Below are positions 19,955 to 28,596 of a stretch of DNA of 64,000 bases, one piece after another. Within the stretch, counting starts at the first letter, position 1. Each line of letters opens with the position of its first letter. Source of the DNA: Anaeromyxobacter dehalogenans 2CP-C (GTDB lineage: Bacteria; Myxococcota; Myxococcia; Myxococcales; Anaeromyxobacteraceae); assembly GCF_000013385.1 (NCBI RefSeq), contig NC_007760.1, positions 3,632,001-3,696,000 of the forward strand, given 5' to 3'. The notes under the pieces were generated by a model, which was given only the letters and a program-made list of their open reading frames with translations, searched no databases and was not told where the DNA came from. A program made the position numbers and the translations under genes.

Positions 19955-20503
19955 ATGGGACTCCTGACCTTCGCGCTCAACGTGACGCTGGACGGGTGCT
20001 GCGACCACCGCGAGGGGATCGCCGACGACGAGATGCTCCGCTACTGGACGCGCGTGATGGACGGGGCGGGAGCGATGCTCTTCGGCCGGGTGACCTACGA
20101 GCTGATGGAGGAGGCCTGGCCGCAGGTAGCGCGCGATCCGAAGGCGAAGCCGGCCGACCGGAGCTGGGCGAGGAAGCTCGAGGCCAAGCCCAAGTACGTG
20201 GTCTCGACCACGCGGCGCGACTTCCCGTGGAGCAACACGCACCTCGTCGAGGGCGACCTGAAACGAAAGGTGAAGGCGCTGAAGAAGGCCACGCCGCGCG
20301 GGATCCTGGTCGGCAGCCCCCAGCTCTCGGCCGCGCTCCAGCGCCTCGACCTCGTGGACGAGTATCGCTTCGTCGTGCACCCCGTGGTGGCCGGCCACGG
20401 TCCCTACCTGTTCTCCGGGCTGCAGGACTCCGCGCGCCTGAAGCTCGTGGCGGCGCGGCGGCTGAGGTCGGGGATCGTGGCGTTGCACTACCGGCGACGC
20501 TAG
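19955..20503 (+). CDS. Dihydrofolate reductase / RibD C-terminal family protein
   Basis: 182 aa, ATG at 19955 after AGGACGCG. Shows the RibD_C/DHFR-like pattern: LTFALNVTLDGCCDHREGIA, AMLFGRVTYELMEEAWPQVA, YVVSTTRRDFPWSNTHLVEG, GILVGSPQLSAALQRLDLVD and a LHPVVAGHGPYLFSG-type segment (VHPVVAGHGPYLF). These proteins are NADPH-binding reductases with no assigned substrate; they are not the folate enzyme. Close 7-bp spacing makes it the third gene of the small-enzyme operon. Confidence 0.9.
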   Translation: MGLLTFALNVTLDGCCDHREGIADDEMLRYWTRVMDGAGAMLFGRVTYELMEEAWPQVARDPKAKPADRSWARKLEAKPKYVVSTTRRDFPWSNTHLVEGDLKRKVKALKKATPRGILVGSPQLSAALQRLDLVDEYRFVVHPVVAGHGPYLFSGLQDSARLKLVAARRLRSGIVALHYRRR

Positions 20504-20632
20504 GGGGCTCTCCCTCGGCCGGACCAACCCGAGGTCGCTGCGGCTGCGGCGCGTAGGCTCCCCCTATGCTCTGGCGCGACGTCCCGGCGGCATGCCCGCT
20601 GCCGGCCCCCCAGGCATTCGGTGGAGGTCCCC

Positions 20633-21205
20633 GTGGCCACGTACAAGGTCGGTTACCTGATCGGCAGCCTCGCGAAGGCATCCATCAACCGCCAGCTCGC
20701 CGGGGCGCTCGTGCGGCTCGCCCCGCCCGACCTGAAGATGACGGAGATCTCCTTCAAGGACCTGCCTCTCTACAGCTACGACTACGACGCCGATTACCCG
20801 CCCGTCGCGCGCGCGTTCAAGAAGGCGATCGAGGACAGCGACGCCATCCTGTTCGTCACGCCGGAGTACAACCGCTCGATCCCCGGCGGCCTGAAGAACG
20901 CGATCGACTGGGCGAGCCGGCCCTGGGGCCAGAACGCCTTCACCCGCAAGCCGTCGGCGATCATCGGCGCGTCGATCGGGTCGCTCGGCACCGCGCTCGC
21001 GCAGCAGAGCCTTCGCGGCGTGCTGGCGTTCTGCAACTCGCCGCTGATGAACACGGTCGAGGCGTACATCCACTTCAAGCCCGGGCTCATCACGCCCGAC
21101 GGCGACGTGACCGAGCCGTCCACCAAGGACTTCCTCACGAACTACATGAAGGAGTTCCACGCGTTCATCGTTCGCGTGCTGACCGTGCTCCCGCGCGGCG
21201 CGTGA
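20633..21205 (+). CDS. NADPH-dependent FMN reductase (flavodoxin-like)
   Basis: 190 aa from GTG at 20633, chosen because GGAGGT lies just before and homologues begin with the equivalent of TYKVGYLIGS; an in-frame GTG at 20621 is the alternative. Flavodoxin-like NADPH:FMN/quinone reductase: GYLIGSLAKASINRQLAGAL (phosphate loop), LPLYSYDYDADYPP, FVTPEYNRSIPGGLKNAIDW (the family signature) and KPSAIIGASIGSLGTALAQQ. Expected to transfer hydride from NAD(P)H to FMN or quinones in the cytosol, a detoxifying role. 129 bp after the RibD-like gene; could have its own promoter. Confidence 0.92.
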   Translation: MATYKVGYLIGSLAKASINRQLAGALVRLAPPDLKMTEISFKDLPLYSYDYDADYPPVARAFKKAIEDSDAILFVTPEYNRSIPGGLKNAIDWASRPWGQNAFTRKPSAIIGASIGSLGTALAQQSLRGVLAFCNSPLMNTVEAYIHFKPGLITPDGDVTEPSTKDFLTNYMKEFHAFIVRVLTVLPRGA

Positions 21206-21237
21206 GCGCTTCGCGCCGCGTAGCGGATGACGCGGCT

Positions 21238-21591
21238 TCACTTCCGGAGGATGCTCTCCAGCTTCTTCCCCCTGGCGAGCTCGTCAACGAGCTTGTCCAG
21301 GTAGCGGATCTTCTGCATCAGCGGATCGGCGACCTCCTCGACGCGCACCCCGCACACGACGCCCGTGATGAGCCCGACGTTCGGGTTCAGCCGCGGCGCC
21401 TTCGAGAAGAAGGTCTCGAGGTCCACCCCGGAGTCGATGGCCCGCTGGAGCTTCGCACCGCGGTAGCCGGTGAGCCACGCGATGATCTCGTCCACCTCCG
21501 CCTTCGTCCGTCCCTTCTTCTCCGCCTTCTGGACGTAGAGCGGGTACACGCTCCCGAACGACATCGTGAAGACTCGCGGCTTCTTGTCCAT
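21238..21591 (-). CDS. DUF2200 family protein
   Basis: 117 aa. ATG at 21591 is chosen over an upstream in-frame start because GGAGGCGAGC is directly before it and the family starts with a short Lys-rich stretch then [20 protein letters not shown]. The rest ([53 protein letters not shown] and [12 protein letters not shown]) is typical of DUF2200, a compact helical family of unknown function. Convergent with the FMN reductase gene. Confidence 0.88.
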   Translation of the reverse strand: MDKKPRVFTMSFGSVYPLYVQKAEKKGRTKAEVDEIIAWLTGYRGAKLQRAIDSGVDLETFFSKAPRLNPNVGLITGVVCGVRVEEVADPLMQKIRYLDKLVDELARGKKLESILRK

Positions 21592-21713
21592 GCTCGCCTC
21601 CGCCGTGCACGCCTGCCGCACCCTCGAATAGCACCGTTCCGGAGTCGCGTGAGAGTGCTCTGCTCACCGTCGAGCTGGGGAACGTCGCGCGCGAAGGGCC
21701 CGCGCACGCCCGC

Positions 21714-23276
21714 TCAGCCGGCCTCGCGGCGCTTCCGTGCGGCCCGACCATAGGTGATGCCGAGCCGGTTCATCCGGTTCCGCAGCGTGCTCTCGTTCAC
21801 GCCGAGGAGCTCGGCGGCGCCGCCGGGGCCGTGGATCTTCCCGCCCGTCGCGGCGAGGACGTCCTCGATGTGCGCCGCCATGACGTCCGCGAGCGTTCGC
21901 GGCGGAGGGGCCTCGTGGCGCGACGGCGCGCTCCTCGCCTGTGACCGCGCCAGCTCCTCGAACGAGAGCTCCCGGCCGCGCCCCGCGCTTCGCACGAGCT
22001 CGCGCTCGACCACGTTCTCCAGCTCGCGGACGTTGCCCGGCCACGCGTAGGCCTGGAGCCGCGCGAGCGCTCCCGGCGAGATCGTCGGCGTCCCGCGGAT
22101 CCCGAGCCCCCGGCGCTTCACCGCCACGAAGTGCCTGACCAGGGCCGGGATGTCCTCCGCCCGCAGCCGGAGCGGCGGGATGTTGATGGGGAGGACGTTC
22201 AGCCGGAAGAAGAGGTCCTCGCGGAACCGCCCCTCGGTCACCATCTGCTGGAGGTTCTGGTGGGTCGCGGCGATCACGCGGATGTCCACCTTCAGGGGCC
22301 GCGTCCCGCCCACCCGCTCGATCTCGCGGCTCTGCAGGACGCGCAGGAGGCGCACCTGCGCGCCCTTCGGCAGGTCGCCGATCTCGTCGAGGAAGATGGT
22401 CCCGCCGTCGGCGCGCTCGAAGCGGCCGCGATGCGCGGCGCGGGCGCCGGTGAACGCGCCCGCCTCGTGCCCGAACATCTCGCTGTCCACGAGGCCCTCG
22501 GGGATCGCGCCGCAGTTCACCTTGATGAACGGCCCCTCGCGACGCGGCGACGCGTCGTGCAGGACGTTGGCGATGACGTCCTTGCCGACGCCGGTCTCGC
22601 CCAGCAGGAGCACCGTGCTGTTGAGCGGCGCGGCCTGCCGGACCAGCTCCATCACGCTCCGGAGCCCGGTGCTCCCCCCGATCACCTCGTCGGCGGTCGC
22701 GTGGAACAGCTCGCGGTTGAGGAACCGCTTGTCGTCGAGCAGCTCGTCGCGCACCTGGACGAGCTCCTGGTGGGCGAGCGCGTTCGCGAGCGCGACCGCG
22801 CACGGGTCCGCCACGGTCGCGAGGAGCTCGGCGTGCGCGGCGGTGTAGCGGCCCTTCCCCGCGGCGCGCAGCAGCAGGAACCCGAGCTGCGTGGACTCCA
22901 CGCGCAGCGGCACCGCCAGATCCGAGTCGTGCTCCGCCTTGGTGAGGACGCGCATCATGCGCATGTCCTCGCCCGAGGCCTCGTCCATGAGGATGGGCCC
23001 GCGCATCGCGTCCGCCCACCGCCAGAGCCGTGCCGGGAGCGGGATGATCGCCGGCTTCACCTGCGTGATGCGCTCGCCGGCGCGCCCCTGGCCCGCGGTC
23101 GAGACGCGCGCGATCTGGCGAACCGCGCCCAGCTTCCGGTCGAGCACCTCCAGCCGGAGCTCGTCGAGCGGGACCCTGGCGCGGAGCACCGGGAAGACGC
23201 GCTCGATGGCCTTCTGGATGTCGAGCGTGCTGCAGATCCGCAGCGTCAGCTCGCGGAAGAACTGGTCGGTCGCCAT
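21714..23276 (-). CDS. Sigma-54-dependent transcriptional activator (GAF-AAA-Fis)
   Basis: 520 aa from ATG at 23276; the frame stays open upstream but that part is antisense to the cytochrome gene. Residues about 15-165 are a GAF-like sensor (FFRELTLRICSTLDIQKAIE). The AAA domain has Walker A GETGVGKD, the sigma-54 contact loop GAFTGA, Walker B GGTIFLDEIGDLPK, and a RFREDLFFRLNVLPI sensor region. The C-terminal Fis-type helix-turn-helix is AAELLGVNESTLRNRMNRLG. Such proteins bind palindromes 80-150 bp upstream and use ATP to open sigma-54 promoters. It sits divergent to the decaheme gene, with a -24/-12 promoter and two palindromes in between, so that gene is its likely target. What the GAF domain senses is unknown. 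Confidence 0.95.
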   Translation of the reverse strand: MATDQFFRELTLRICSTLDIQKAIERVFPVLRARVPLDELRLEVLDRKLGAVRQIARVSTAGQGRAGERITQVKPAIIPLPARLWRWADAMRGPILMDEASGEDMRMMRVLTKAEHDSDLAVPLRVESTQLGFLLLRAAGKGRYTAAHAELLATVADPCAVALANALAHQELVQVRDELLDDKRFLNRELFHATADEVIGGSTGLRSVMELVRQAAPLNSTVLLLGETGVGKDVIANVLHDASPRREGPFIKVNCGAIPEGLVDSEMFGHEAGAFTGARAAHRGRFERADGGTIFLDEIGDLPKGAQVRLLRVLQSREIERVGGTRPLKVDIRVIAATHQNLQQMVTEGRFREDLFFRLNVLPINIPPLRLRAEDIPALVRHFVAVKRRGLGIRGTPTISPGALARLQAYAWPGNVRELENVVERELVRSAGRGRELSFEELARSQARSAPSRHEAPPPRTLADVMAAHIEDVLAATGGKIHGPGGAAELLGVNESTLRNRMNRLGITYGRAARKRREAG

Positions 23277-23287
23277 GTCGGATGGTG

Positions 23288-23355
23288 ATCGCCGGATTCG
23301 GCGATTCCCGCCGGATCGCCACATGCGGCGGCCTGCGATCGCCTCATCCGGTGAT
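23288..23355 (+). promoter_or_regulatory. Paired palindromic upstream activating sequences
   Basis: Two 18-bp palindromes, ATCGCCGGATTCGGCGAT (23288-23305) and ATCGCCTCATCCGGTGAT (23338-23355), share the form ATCGCC-N6-GGNGAT. Read on opposite strands they match at 15 of 18 positions. Centres are 50 bp apart and about 134 and 84 bp upstream of the predicted sigma-54 start, the usual place for enhancer-binding proteins. A further ATCGCC half site lies between them. Confidence 0.7.
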
Positions 23356-23403
23356 TTCGTCCGACTATCGGCCGTAAGCGCTTGATCCGTCAACCCCTGC
23401 GCG

Positions 23404-23420
23404 CTGGCGCGGGGATCGCA
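23404..23420 (+). promoter_or_regulatory. Sigma-54 (-24/-12) promoter
   Basis: CTGGCGCGGGGATCGCA fits the consensus CTGGCACG-r-NNN-TTGCA at all but two defined positions, with GG (23406-23407) and GC (23418-23419) exactly ten bases apart. Predicted start near 23431, 38 bp before the cytochrome ATG at 23469. Confidence 0.72.
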
Positions 23421-23468
23421 TTGCCACACCCCATGAAGCAGTTCACCAAACGTACATGGGAGACGACG

Positions 23469-25895
23469 ATGACGAGACGTGCGCTGACACTCGGGCTCGC
23501 TGCGATCTTCGCGGCGACCTCCGTCGCCGGCTGCAGCGGTGACGACGGGGACCCCGGATCGCCGGGGCCGGCGGGGCCTCCCGGCGCCGAAGGGCCCGCC
23601 GGGCCGACCGGGCCCACCGGGCCGCAGGGGCCTGCGGGCGAGTCGCCCGTCGCGCCCGAGGCCACCCAGGCGCGGCTCTACGCCCGCATCACCGCGGTGA
23701 GCATCCCCAACGCCGCCACCACCGGCGGCGTCCCCACGGTCACCTACGTGCTCTACCGCGACGCCGCGATGACGAACCCGGTCACCGCCTGCGCCGGCGG
23801 CGCGGCGAGCGGCTATGCGGCGTTCGCGCCGGCCTTCACCATCGCCAAGCTGGTGGACGACCCGGCGAACCCCGGGACGAAGGTCTGGAAGAGCTACCTC
23901 AACAAGCTCCTCGTGAACCCCGTGCACGAGCCCGACGTCCCGGTGGCCGCGGTCGAGGCGTCCAGCGCCACGGTCGGCACGCTCGTGGACAACGGCGACG
24001 GCTCGTGCAGCTACACGTTCCAGGCCGACCTCTCGAAGCAGGTGGCGCCGAGCGCCGCGGTCGCCGTGACCGAGGCCTACGACCCGGCCGCCGTCACGCG
24101 CTTCGCGATCCAGAACAACCTCGCGAACCCGGATGCCACGCGCCCGGTGTTCAACGGCTACGGCGACGTGGTCCCCGCGACCGGCGCGATGGCGACCGCC
24201 GACCCGAGGGCGCTCGTGTCCGACGCCGCCTGCGGCGCCTGCCACGTCCAGCTCGCGGTCCACGGCGCGCGCCGGCTCGAGGTCGCGTACTGCGGGACCT
24301 GCCACAACCCCAGCATGCTCGACCCGGGCACGCTGTCCACGAACAGCATCACGCTCGACCTCGCCGTCATGATCCACAAGATCCACCAGGGCTCGAGCCT
24401 GCCCAGCGTGAGCGGCAAGGACCTCGACGGCACCGCCATCGCCGGCGCCGTGCCGGGCCGCCTCATCATGAACAGCAAGCACGAGTACACCGGCGTGAAG
24501 TTCCCGCAGGACCCCGGCAGCTGCACGGTGTGCCACGACGTCGCCTCGGGCACCGGCTCCGACTACTGGAAGACCCAGGCGTCCGTCGCGTACTGCGGCT
24601 CGTGCCACGACCGGACGGACTTCGCGAACGCCACGCCGGCGGCGGGCTGGACGGCGCACGGCGCCGGCGTCGTCGCCGACGGGAGCTGCGCGGCGTGCCA
24701 CGGCGCCGGCAAGTTCGCCGACGCGACCAAGGTCCACAGCCTCGCCGCCCCGACCCCCGCGACCGAGGTGGCCTCGCTCCAGATCGTGAAGGTGGAGCAG
24801 ACCGCGCCCGGTGAGTCCCCGGCGGTCACGTTCAGCGTGAGCAACCCCGCCGCCGCCGGCGCGGCGTTCGACCTCGCGACCGATCCGCTCTGGACGCTCC
24901 CCACCGCCCGCCTCGGCGTCCACGTCGGCTGGTCCACGGTGGAGGGCGCCAACTGGAACAACGCCGGCGCCGGCACCGCCAAGCCCGGCCAGCCGGTGAC
25001 CATCAACGTGCTCGGCGGCGGCGTGCTCCAGGCGGCCGCCGTGCGGAACGCGGACGGCACCTACACGGTCACGTCCCCGACGGCGATCCCCGCCGACGCG
25101 AAGGCGGGCGTGGCGGTGCTCGAAGGCTCGCCCAGCAAGAACTCGACGCGCGCCAGCCTGAAGTACCGGCTCACCGCCGCCACGGCCACGTTCCCCATCG
25201 GCACCGCCGCCGTCGCCGAGCGCCGCCAGGTGGTGGACGCCGCGAAGTGCAACCGGTGCCACGGCCTGGTGGAGGGGCACGAGGGCAACCGCAGCGGCAA
25301 CCTCGACTCGTGCGTCGTCTGCCACAACACCTCGGCGACCGACGTGCAGAGCCGCCCGACCGTGACCATCGACGGCAAGGCCGAGCAGTCGCTGCAGTTC
25401 GGCGTGATGGTCCACGCCATCCACTCGGGCGCGTCGCTGCCGTACACGCCCGGGATCGTCACGTACCACGGCCCCATCGCTTCCCCGGTGATCGCCGACT
25501 TCCGCCCGGGTGGCATGGCGCTGGGCACGTCGATCGGCCGGTGCGACCTCTGCCACGACGACGCGAGCCCGTTCCCGAGCGCCGACGACGTGGGCCTCAC
25601 CGAGGGCTTCACCACCGGCGGCGACTTCACCAACGCGGACCAGGCGACGTACACCCGCACCAGCCCGATCGCCGGGGTCTGCGGCTCGTGCCACGCGAGC
25701 GCCGCCGCGCTGAACCACATGGCCCAGAACGGCGCGGCCGGCCCGTACACCATCGGCGTCGGCCAGTTCAGCGCGGGGCTCACGCAGCTCGAGCTCGTCG
25801 CCGCCCAGACGTCCGGCGGTCCCGGCGCCGAGGCGTGCGCCGTCTGCCACGGCAGCGGGTCGGTGTTCGATCCGGCGCAGTATCACGGTAGGTAG
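23469..25895 (+). CDS. OmcA/MtrC-type decaheme c-type cytochrome lipoprotein
   Basis: 808 aa. ATG at 23469 is preferred (GGGAGACGACG before it) over an in-frame ATG at 23433. The signal peptide ends in the lipobox VAGC (Cys 22). Next is a collagen-like Gly-x-y stretch of about 11 triplets (residues about 26-57: GSPGPAGPPGAEGPAGPTGP and on). Ten CXXCH heme-binding motifs follow between residues 255 and 794: CGAC, CGTC, CTVC, CGSC, CAAC, CNRC, CVVC, CDLC, CGSC, CAVC, each before His. Beta-rich domains lie before heme 1 and between hemes 5 and 6, the two-pentaheme layout of OmcA/MtrC. Such proteins sit on the outer face of the outer membrane and pass electrons to metals or shuttles. Expression is probably sigma-54 controlled (see promoter). 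No porin partner is visible nearby. Confidence 0.95.
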   Translation: MTRRALTLGLAAIFAATSVAGCSGDDGDPGSPGPAGPPGAEGPAGPTGPTGPQGPAGESPVAPEATQARLYARITAVSIPNAATTGGVPTVTYVLYRDAAMTNPVTACAGGAASGYAAFAPAFTIAKLVDDPANPGTKVWKSYLNKLLVNPVHEPDVPVAAVEASSATVGTLVDNGDGSCSYTFQADLSKQVAPSAAVAVTEAYDPAAVTRFAIQNNLANPDATRPVFNGYGDVVPATGAMATADPRALVSDAACGACHVQLAVHGARRLEVAYCGTCHNPSMLDPGTLSTNSITLDLAVMIHKIHQGSSLPSVSGKDLDGTAIAGAVPGRLIMNSKHEYTGVKFPQDPGSCTVCHDVASGTGSDYWKTQASVAYCGSCHDRTDFANATPAAGWTAHGAGVVADGSCAACHGAGKFADATKVHSLAAPTPATEVASLQIVKVEQTAPGESPAVTFSVSNPAAAGAAFDLATDPLWTLPTARLGVHVGWSTVEGANWNNAGAGTAKPGQPVTINVLGGGVLQAAAVRNADGTYTVTSPTAIPADAKAGVAVLEGSPSKNSTRASLKYRLTAATATFPIGTAAVAERRQVVDAAKCNRCHGLVEGHEGNRSGNLDSCVVCHNTSATDVQSRPTVTIDGKAEQSLQFGVMVHAIHSGASLPYTPGIVTYHGPIASPVIADFRPGGMALGTSIGRCDLCHDDASPFPSADDVGLTEGFTTGGDFTNADQATYTRTSPIAGVCGSCHASAAALNHMAQNGAAGPYTIGVGQFSAGLTQLELVAAQTSGGPGAEACAVCHGSGSVFDPAQYHGR

Positions 25896-25930
25896 AAGGC
25901 GCTCGGCAGTCACCAGCGGGTGAAGTGAGC

Positions 25931-25961
25931 GAGAGGGCGGGCCCACCGGGTCCGCCCTCTC
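25931..25961 (+). terminator. Rho-independent terminator after decaheme gene
   Basis: GAGAGGGCGG and CCGCCCTCTC pair perfectly; with the inner GCCC/GGGT the stem is 14 bp (one G-U) around ACC. It is followed by a short T-rich TTCGTT. Also serves as a stop for the convergent TPR-like gene. Confidence 0.85.
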
Positions 25962-25985
25962 TTCGTTCCCGCTTCGCACCGGGGC

Positions 25986-27212
25986 TCACCGCGCGAGCCG
26001 CTCGAGGCGCTCCATCTCGCGGGACGGGTCCCACTCGCGCCAGGGGCCGGCGAACGGCCACGTTCCGAGGCGCTTCTGCTCCTCCCGCAGCGCGTTCATG
26101 GATGCGCGAGCGCGTTCCACCTCGGCGCGCACCGAGGCGATCCGGCGCTCGTCGCCGCTCAGCCGCGCGGCCGTGTCGGCGAGCCCGAGGGAGAGCATCC
26201 GCTCCAGCATCGTCCCGGACGATTCGAGCCGCTTCGCCGTCGCCGCGAGCAGGACGCTCGCGCGCGCCCGGGCGGCCGGTTCGCAGGTGGCCTCCGCACG
26301 CTTCCAGAGGCGCATCAGCGGCACCGGCGCACCGAGCGCGGCCAGCTGCGCGCGCACGGGGCCATGCTTCGCGTCCAGGCCCGCTGCCATCTGTCGCAGC
26401 TCCGCCAGCAGCTCGCGACGCGGGACCTCGAACCGAGGCCTCGCTACCGCCTCCTGGAGCAGCGCGAGGTCGTCGGCGCTCATGGGCGTGTCGTTCGCCC
26501 CGGAGGCCAACCACCCCGCGAGCACGAGGTAACCGTTCGCGGGATCCCTCGCCGCGACGATCGGCGCCACGCGCGCCGCGACCCGGCGCGCATCCTGCCT
26601 GAGCTCGCCCGGCATCGGCTCGTGGGAGGTGAGCGCCGCCAGGATCTCCAGGTTCACGGCGAGCGGGTTCTGCTCCGCCGTCATCGCTGCATCGAGCGCG
26701 AGGTCCAGGTGCGCTCGACCGTTCGCCGGCCCGTCGTACGCGAAGACCAGCCGCTCCGCGGCGCTCATGCGCTCTTTGACCTCGGCCCCGAGCTCCGGCG
26801 GCAGGATCTCCATCGCCCGCGAATCGAGCGACGGCAGGAGCGGGCTGCTCGCCAGGTCCGGGCGGCCGACCTCCTTCCAGGCCTCGATGAGCGCGTCGTC
26901 GATCCGCTCCCCGGGCTGCGCCCGCCGTCGCGCGATGAGGGCCGCGAGGACGCGGGCCTGCGGAGGAGCCGGCGACAATCCGCCCAGCCTGGACGCGTGC
27001 CGCGCGGCGGCGCCGAGGTTGCCCGCTTCTGCCTCGAGCGCCGCGGCCACGAACAGCGCGGGCGCGTTCGACGGGTGGCTCGCGAGGACCGCCTCGAGCT
27101 CCGTCCGGGCAGACGCCGCCTCTCCTCGCATGTGGAGGAGCGCCGCGTGCTGCGCCGTCGGCTCGGCGGTGGTGCTGCTGATCAGCGTGAGGACGAGCGC
27201 CAGGAGCTCCAT
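25986..27212 (-). CDS. TPR-like helical protein with signal peptide
   Basis: 408 aa from ATG at 27212, preceded by GGGAGGGACC; an in-frame ATG at 27404 lacks a site and would add a random-looking extension. A short hydrophobic N-terminus (MELLALVLTLISST) is probably a signal or anchor. Residues about 20-85 read as TPR-like helix pairs (AALLHMRGEAASARTELEAV, APALFVAAALEAEAGNLGAA). The remainder is helical with no catalytic motif, ending in a basic amphipathic segment (MNALREEQKRLGTWPFAG). Possibly a periplasmic scaffold; not recognised further. Convergent with the cytochrome gene, so no operon link. Confidence 0.75.
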   Translation of the reverse strand: MELLALVLTLISSTTAEPTAQHAALLHMRGEAASARTELEAVLASHPSNAPALFVAAALEAEAGNLGAAARHASRLGGLSPAPPQARVLAALIARRRAQPGERIDDALIEAWKEVGRPDLASSPLLPSLDSRAMEILPPELGAEVKERMSAAERLVFAYDGPANGRAHLDLALDAAMTAEQNPLAVNLEILAALTSHEPMPGELRQDARRVAARVAPIVAARDPANGYLVLAGWLASGANDTPMSADDLALLQEAVARPRFEVPRRELLAELRQMAAGLDAKHGPVRAQLAALGAPVPLMRLWKRAEATCEPAARARASVLLAATAKRLESSGTMLERMLSLGLADTAARLSGDERRIASVRAEVERARASMNALREEQKRLGTWPFAGPWREWDPSREMERLERLAR

Positions 27213-27440
27213 CGGTCCCTCCCATGCGAGGAGACCATGGGTGCACTCCCGGTGTCGACCCCGCGCGCATCCGCGGATGTTCTCCGCTCCGGCCGTGCCG
27301 CAGGTCACTTCGAAGCGATCAGCGCCGAGCGTCGTGGCGAGAGGGCGGGCCCGATCGGCACGTCCATTCTTGGCTGGTGCGGGAGCCGCTTCATCCTTCT
27401 TCACGATCGCGACGCGCTGCGTACACGACGGCTCCGCATC

Positions 27441-27468
27441 ATGCCCTCCGTGAAGATCACGGAGGCAT
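27441..27468 (+). promoter_or_regulatory. Hairpin enclosing the ribosome site of the next gene
   Basis: CTCCGTGA-AGA-TCACGGAG, extended on both sides by ATGCC/GGCAT with one bulged C, gives a stem of about 12 bp. The descending arm contains GGAGG (27461-27465), the ribosome site for ATG 27473, so the folded RNA would hide it. Confidence 0.55.
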
Positions 27469-27472
27469 CGCC

Positions 27473-27928
27473 ATGAACTCGTTCCTGTCCGGCGCCCTCG
27501 GCGCCGTCGTCGTCCTCTTCCTCGCCGGCCTGGTCCGCGTCGTGGCGTTCCGCCGGTGGCGGCACCACCGCGGCGCGCGCGCCGGCTGGCTCCTTCGCCG
27601 GATCGGCGCCTCGCCGGAGCAGGAGCGCGCCGTCCGCGCCGAGCTCGACGCGCTCTCCCAGGCGTTCCTCGCGCTCCGCGCCGACGCGCACCCGCTCCGC
27701 GGCGACCTCGCCGACCTCTTCGTGGCGCCCTCGCTCGACGCCGCGCACGTCCGGGACGCGATCGACGCGCGGCTCGCGAGCGCGGTGGCGCTCCCGGCCC
27801 GCGTCGCCGAGGCGATCGCGCGCGTCCACGACGTGCTCGACCCGGCCCAGCGCGAGCGCCTCGCCATCCTCCTGCGCGAGGGGCCGCGGCGGCACGGCTG
27901 CGGGCGCATGGGTCGCGCGGCCGCGTGA
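27473..27928 (+). CDS. Spy/CpxP-like periplasmic protein
   Basis: 151 aa from ATG at 27473. An N-terminal hydrophobic helix (FLSGALGAVVVLFLAGLVRV) is followed by a basic stretch and then three amphipathic helices: SPEQERAVRAELDALSQAFL, APSLDAAHVRDAIDARLASA and VLDPAQRERLAILLREGP. This matches the LTxxQ-like helical layout of Spy/CpxP/periplasmic heavy-metal sensor proteins, which act as ATP-free chaperones or stress sensors. The classical LTPEQR motif appears as LDPAQRE. The C-terminus HGCGRM carries a His/Cys pair that could bind metal. A hairpin covers its ribosome site (separate entry), suggesting translational control. Confidence 0.75.
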   Translation: MNSFLSGALGAVVVLFLAGLVRVVAFRRWRHHRGARAGWLLRRIGASPEQERAVRAELDALSQAFLALRADAHPLRGDLADLFVAPSLDAAHVRDAIDARLASAVALPARVAEAIARVHDVLDPAQRERLAILLREGPRRHGCGRMGRAAA

Positions 27929-27999
27929 GCGCGGGCGCGGCCGAGACAGGCTCCTCCCCGGCCGCTCGACGGCGCCGCCGGCCCGCGGACGTCGTCCCC

Positions 28000-28596
28000 T
28001 CAGGCCGCCTCGAGCAGGTGCCAGCGCGGGTCCGCGTTCCTCAGCGGGAGCGGCAGCCGTGACTCCCGTGCCCGCTCCGAGCGCACCAGCCGCCACGACG
28101 GCCCGAACGCCGACGTGAGGTCCTCGGCGCTCGCCCCCCGCGGCGCCGGCCCGCGCCACCCCGGCTTGAACGCGAACAGCAGCATCGCCGCGCGCGGCGC
28201 ACGCAGCGCCGTCACGCCCCGCGCGTAGGCCGCTCGCTCCGGGTCCGAGAGCCCGTGGAAGCAGCCCGCGTCGAGGAGGAGGTCGTAGCCCGGCGAGAGC
28301 CCGAGCGTGTCGAGCCGCGTGACGTCGCCGTCCAGGAACTGCACGTCCACTCCGGCGTCCGTCGCCCTCTGGCGCGCCTTCGCCAGCGCTGCCGGGACGA
28401 GGTCCACGCCAGTCACCTTCCACCCGTGGCTCGCGAGGTAGACGGCGTGCGCCCCCCTCCCGCACCCGAGATCGAGCGCCCGGCCCGGAGGACGCGCGCG
28501 CAGCCCCTCGACGAGCGCCGAAAGCTCCGGCGGCAGCGGCTGGTCTTCCCAGGGCGTGAACCCGATCAAGTATGCCAGGCGGTACGAAGTGCCCAT
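28000..28596 (-). CDS. Class I SAM-dependent methyltransferase
   Basis: 198 aa; ATG at 28596 chosen because MGTSYRLAYLIGFTPWED is the family-like N-terminus, upstream in-frame residues look random. Motif I is ALDLGCGRGAHAVYLASHGW, followed by VTGVDLVPAALAKARQRA and the acidic FLDGDV, typical of the seven-strand methyltransferase fold of the Tellurite-resistance/ubiquinone type. FHGLSDPERAAYARGV marks the usual post-III loop. Substrate unknown; small molecule likely. Last clearly chromosomal-looking gene before the accessory region. Confidence 0.9.
   Translation of the reverse strand: MGTSYRLAYLIGFTPWEDQPLPPELSALVEGLRARPPGRALDLGCGRGAHAVYLASHGWKVTGVDLVPAALAKARQRATDAGVDVQFLDGDVTRLDTLGLSPGYDLLLDAGCFHGLSDPERAAYARGVTALRAPRAAMLLFAFKPGWRGPAPRGASAEDLTSAFGPSWRLVRSERARESRLPLPLRNADPRWHLLEAA

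Noticed and set aside
23277-25979. Upstream extension of the sigma-54 activator frame across the decaheme gene
   Set aside because: Runs antisense to ten CXXCH motifs and through the operator palindromes; the activator's own N-terminus at 23276 is family-like.
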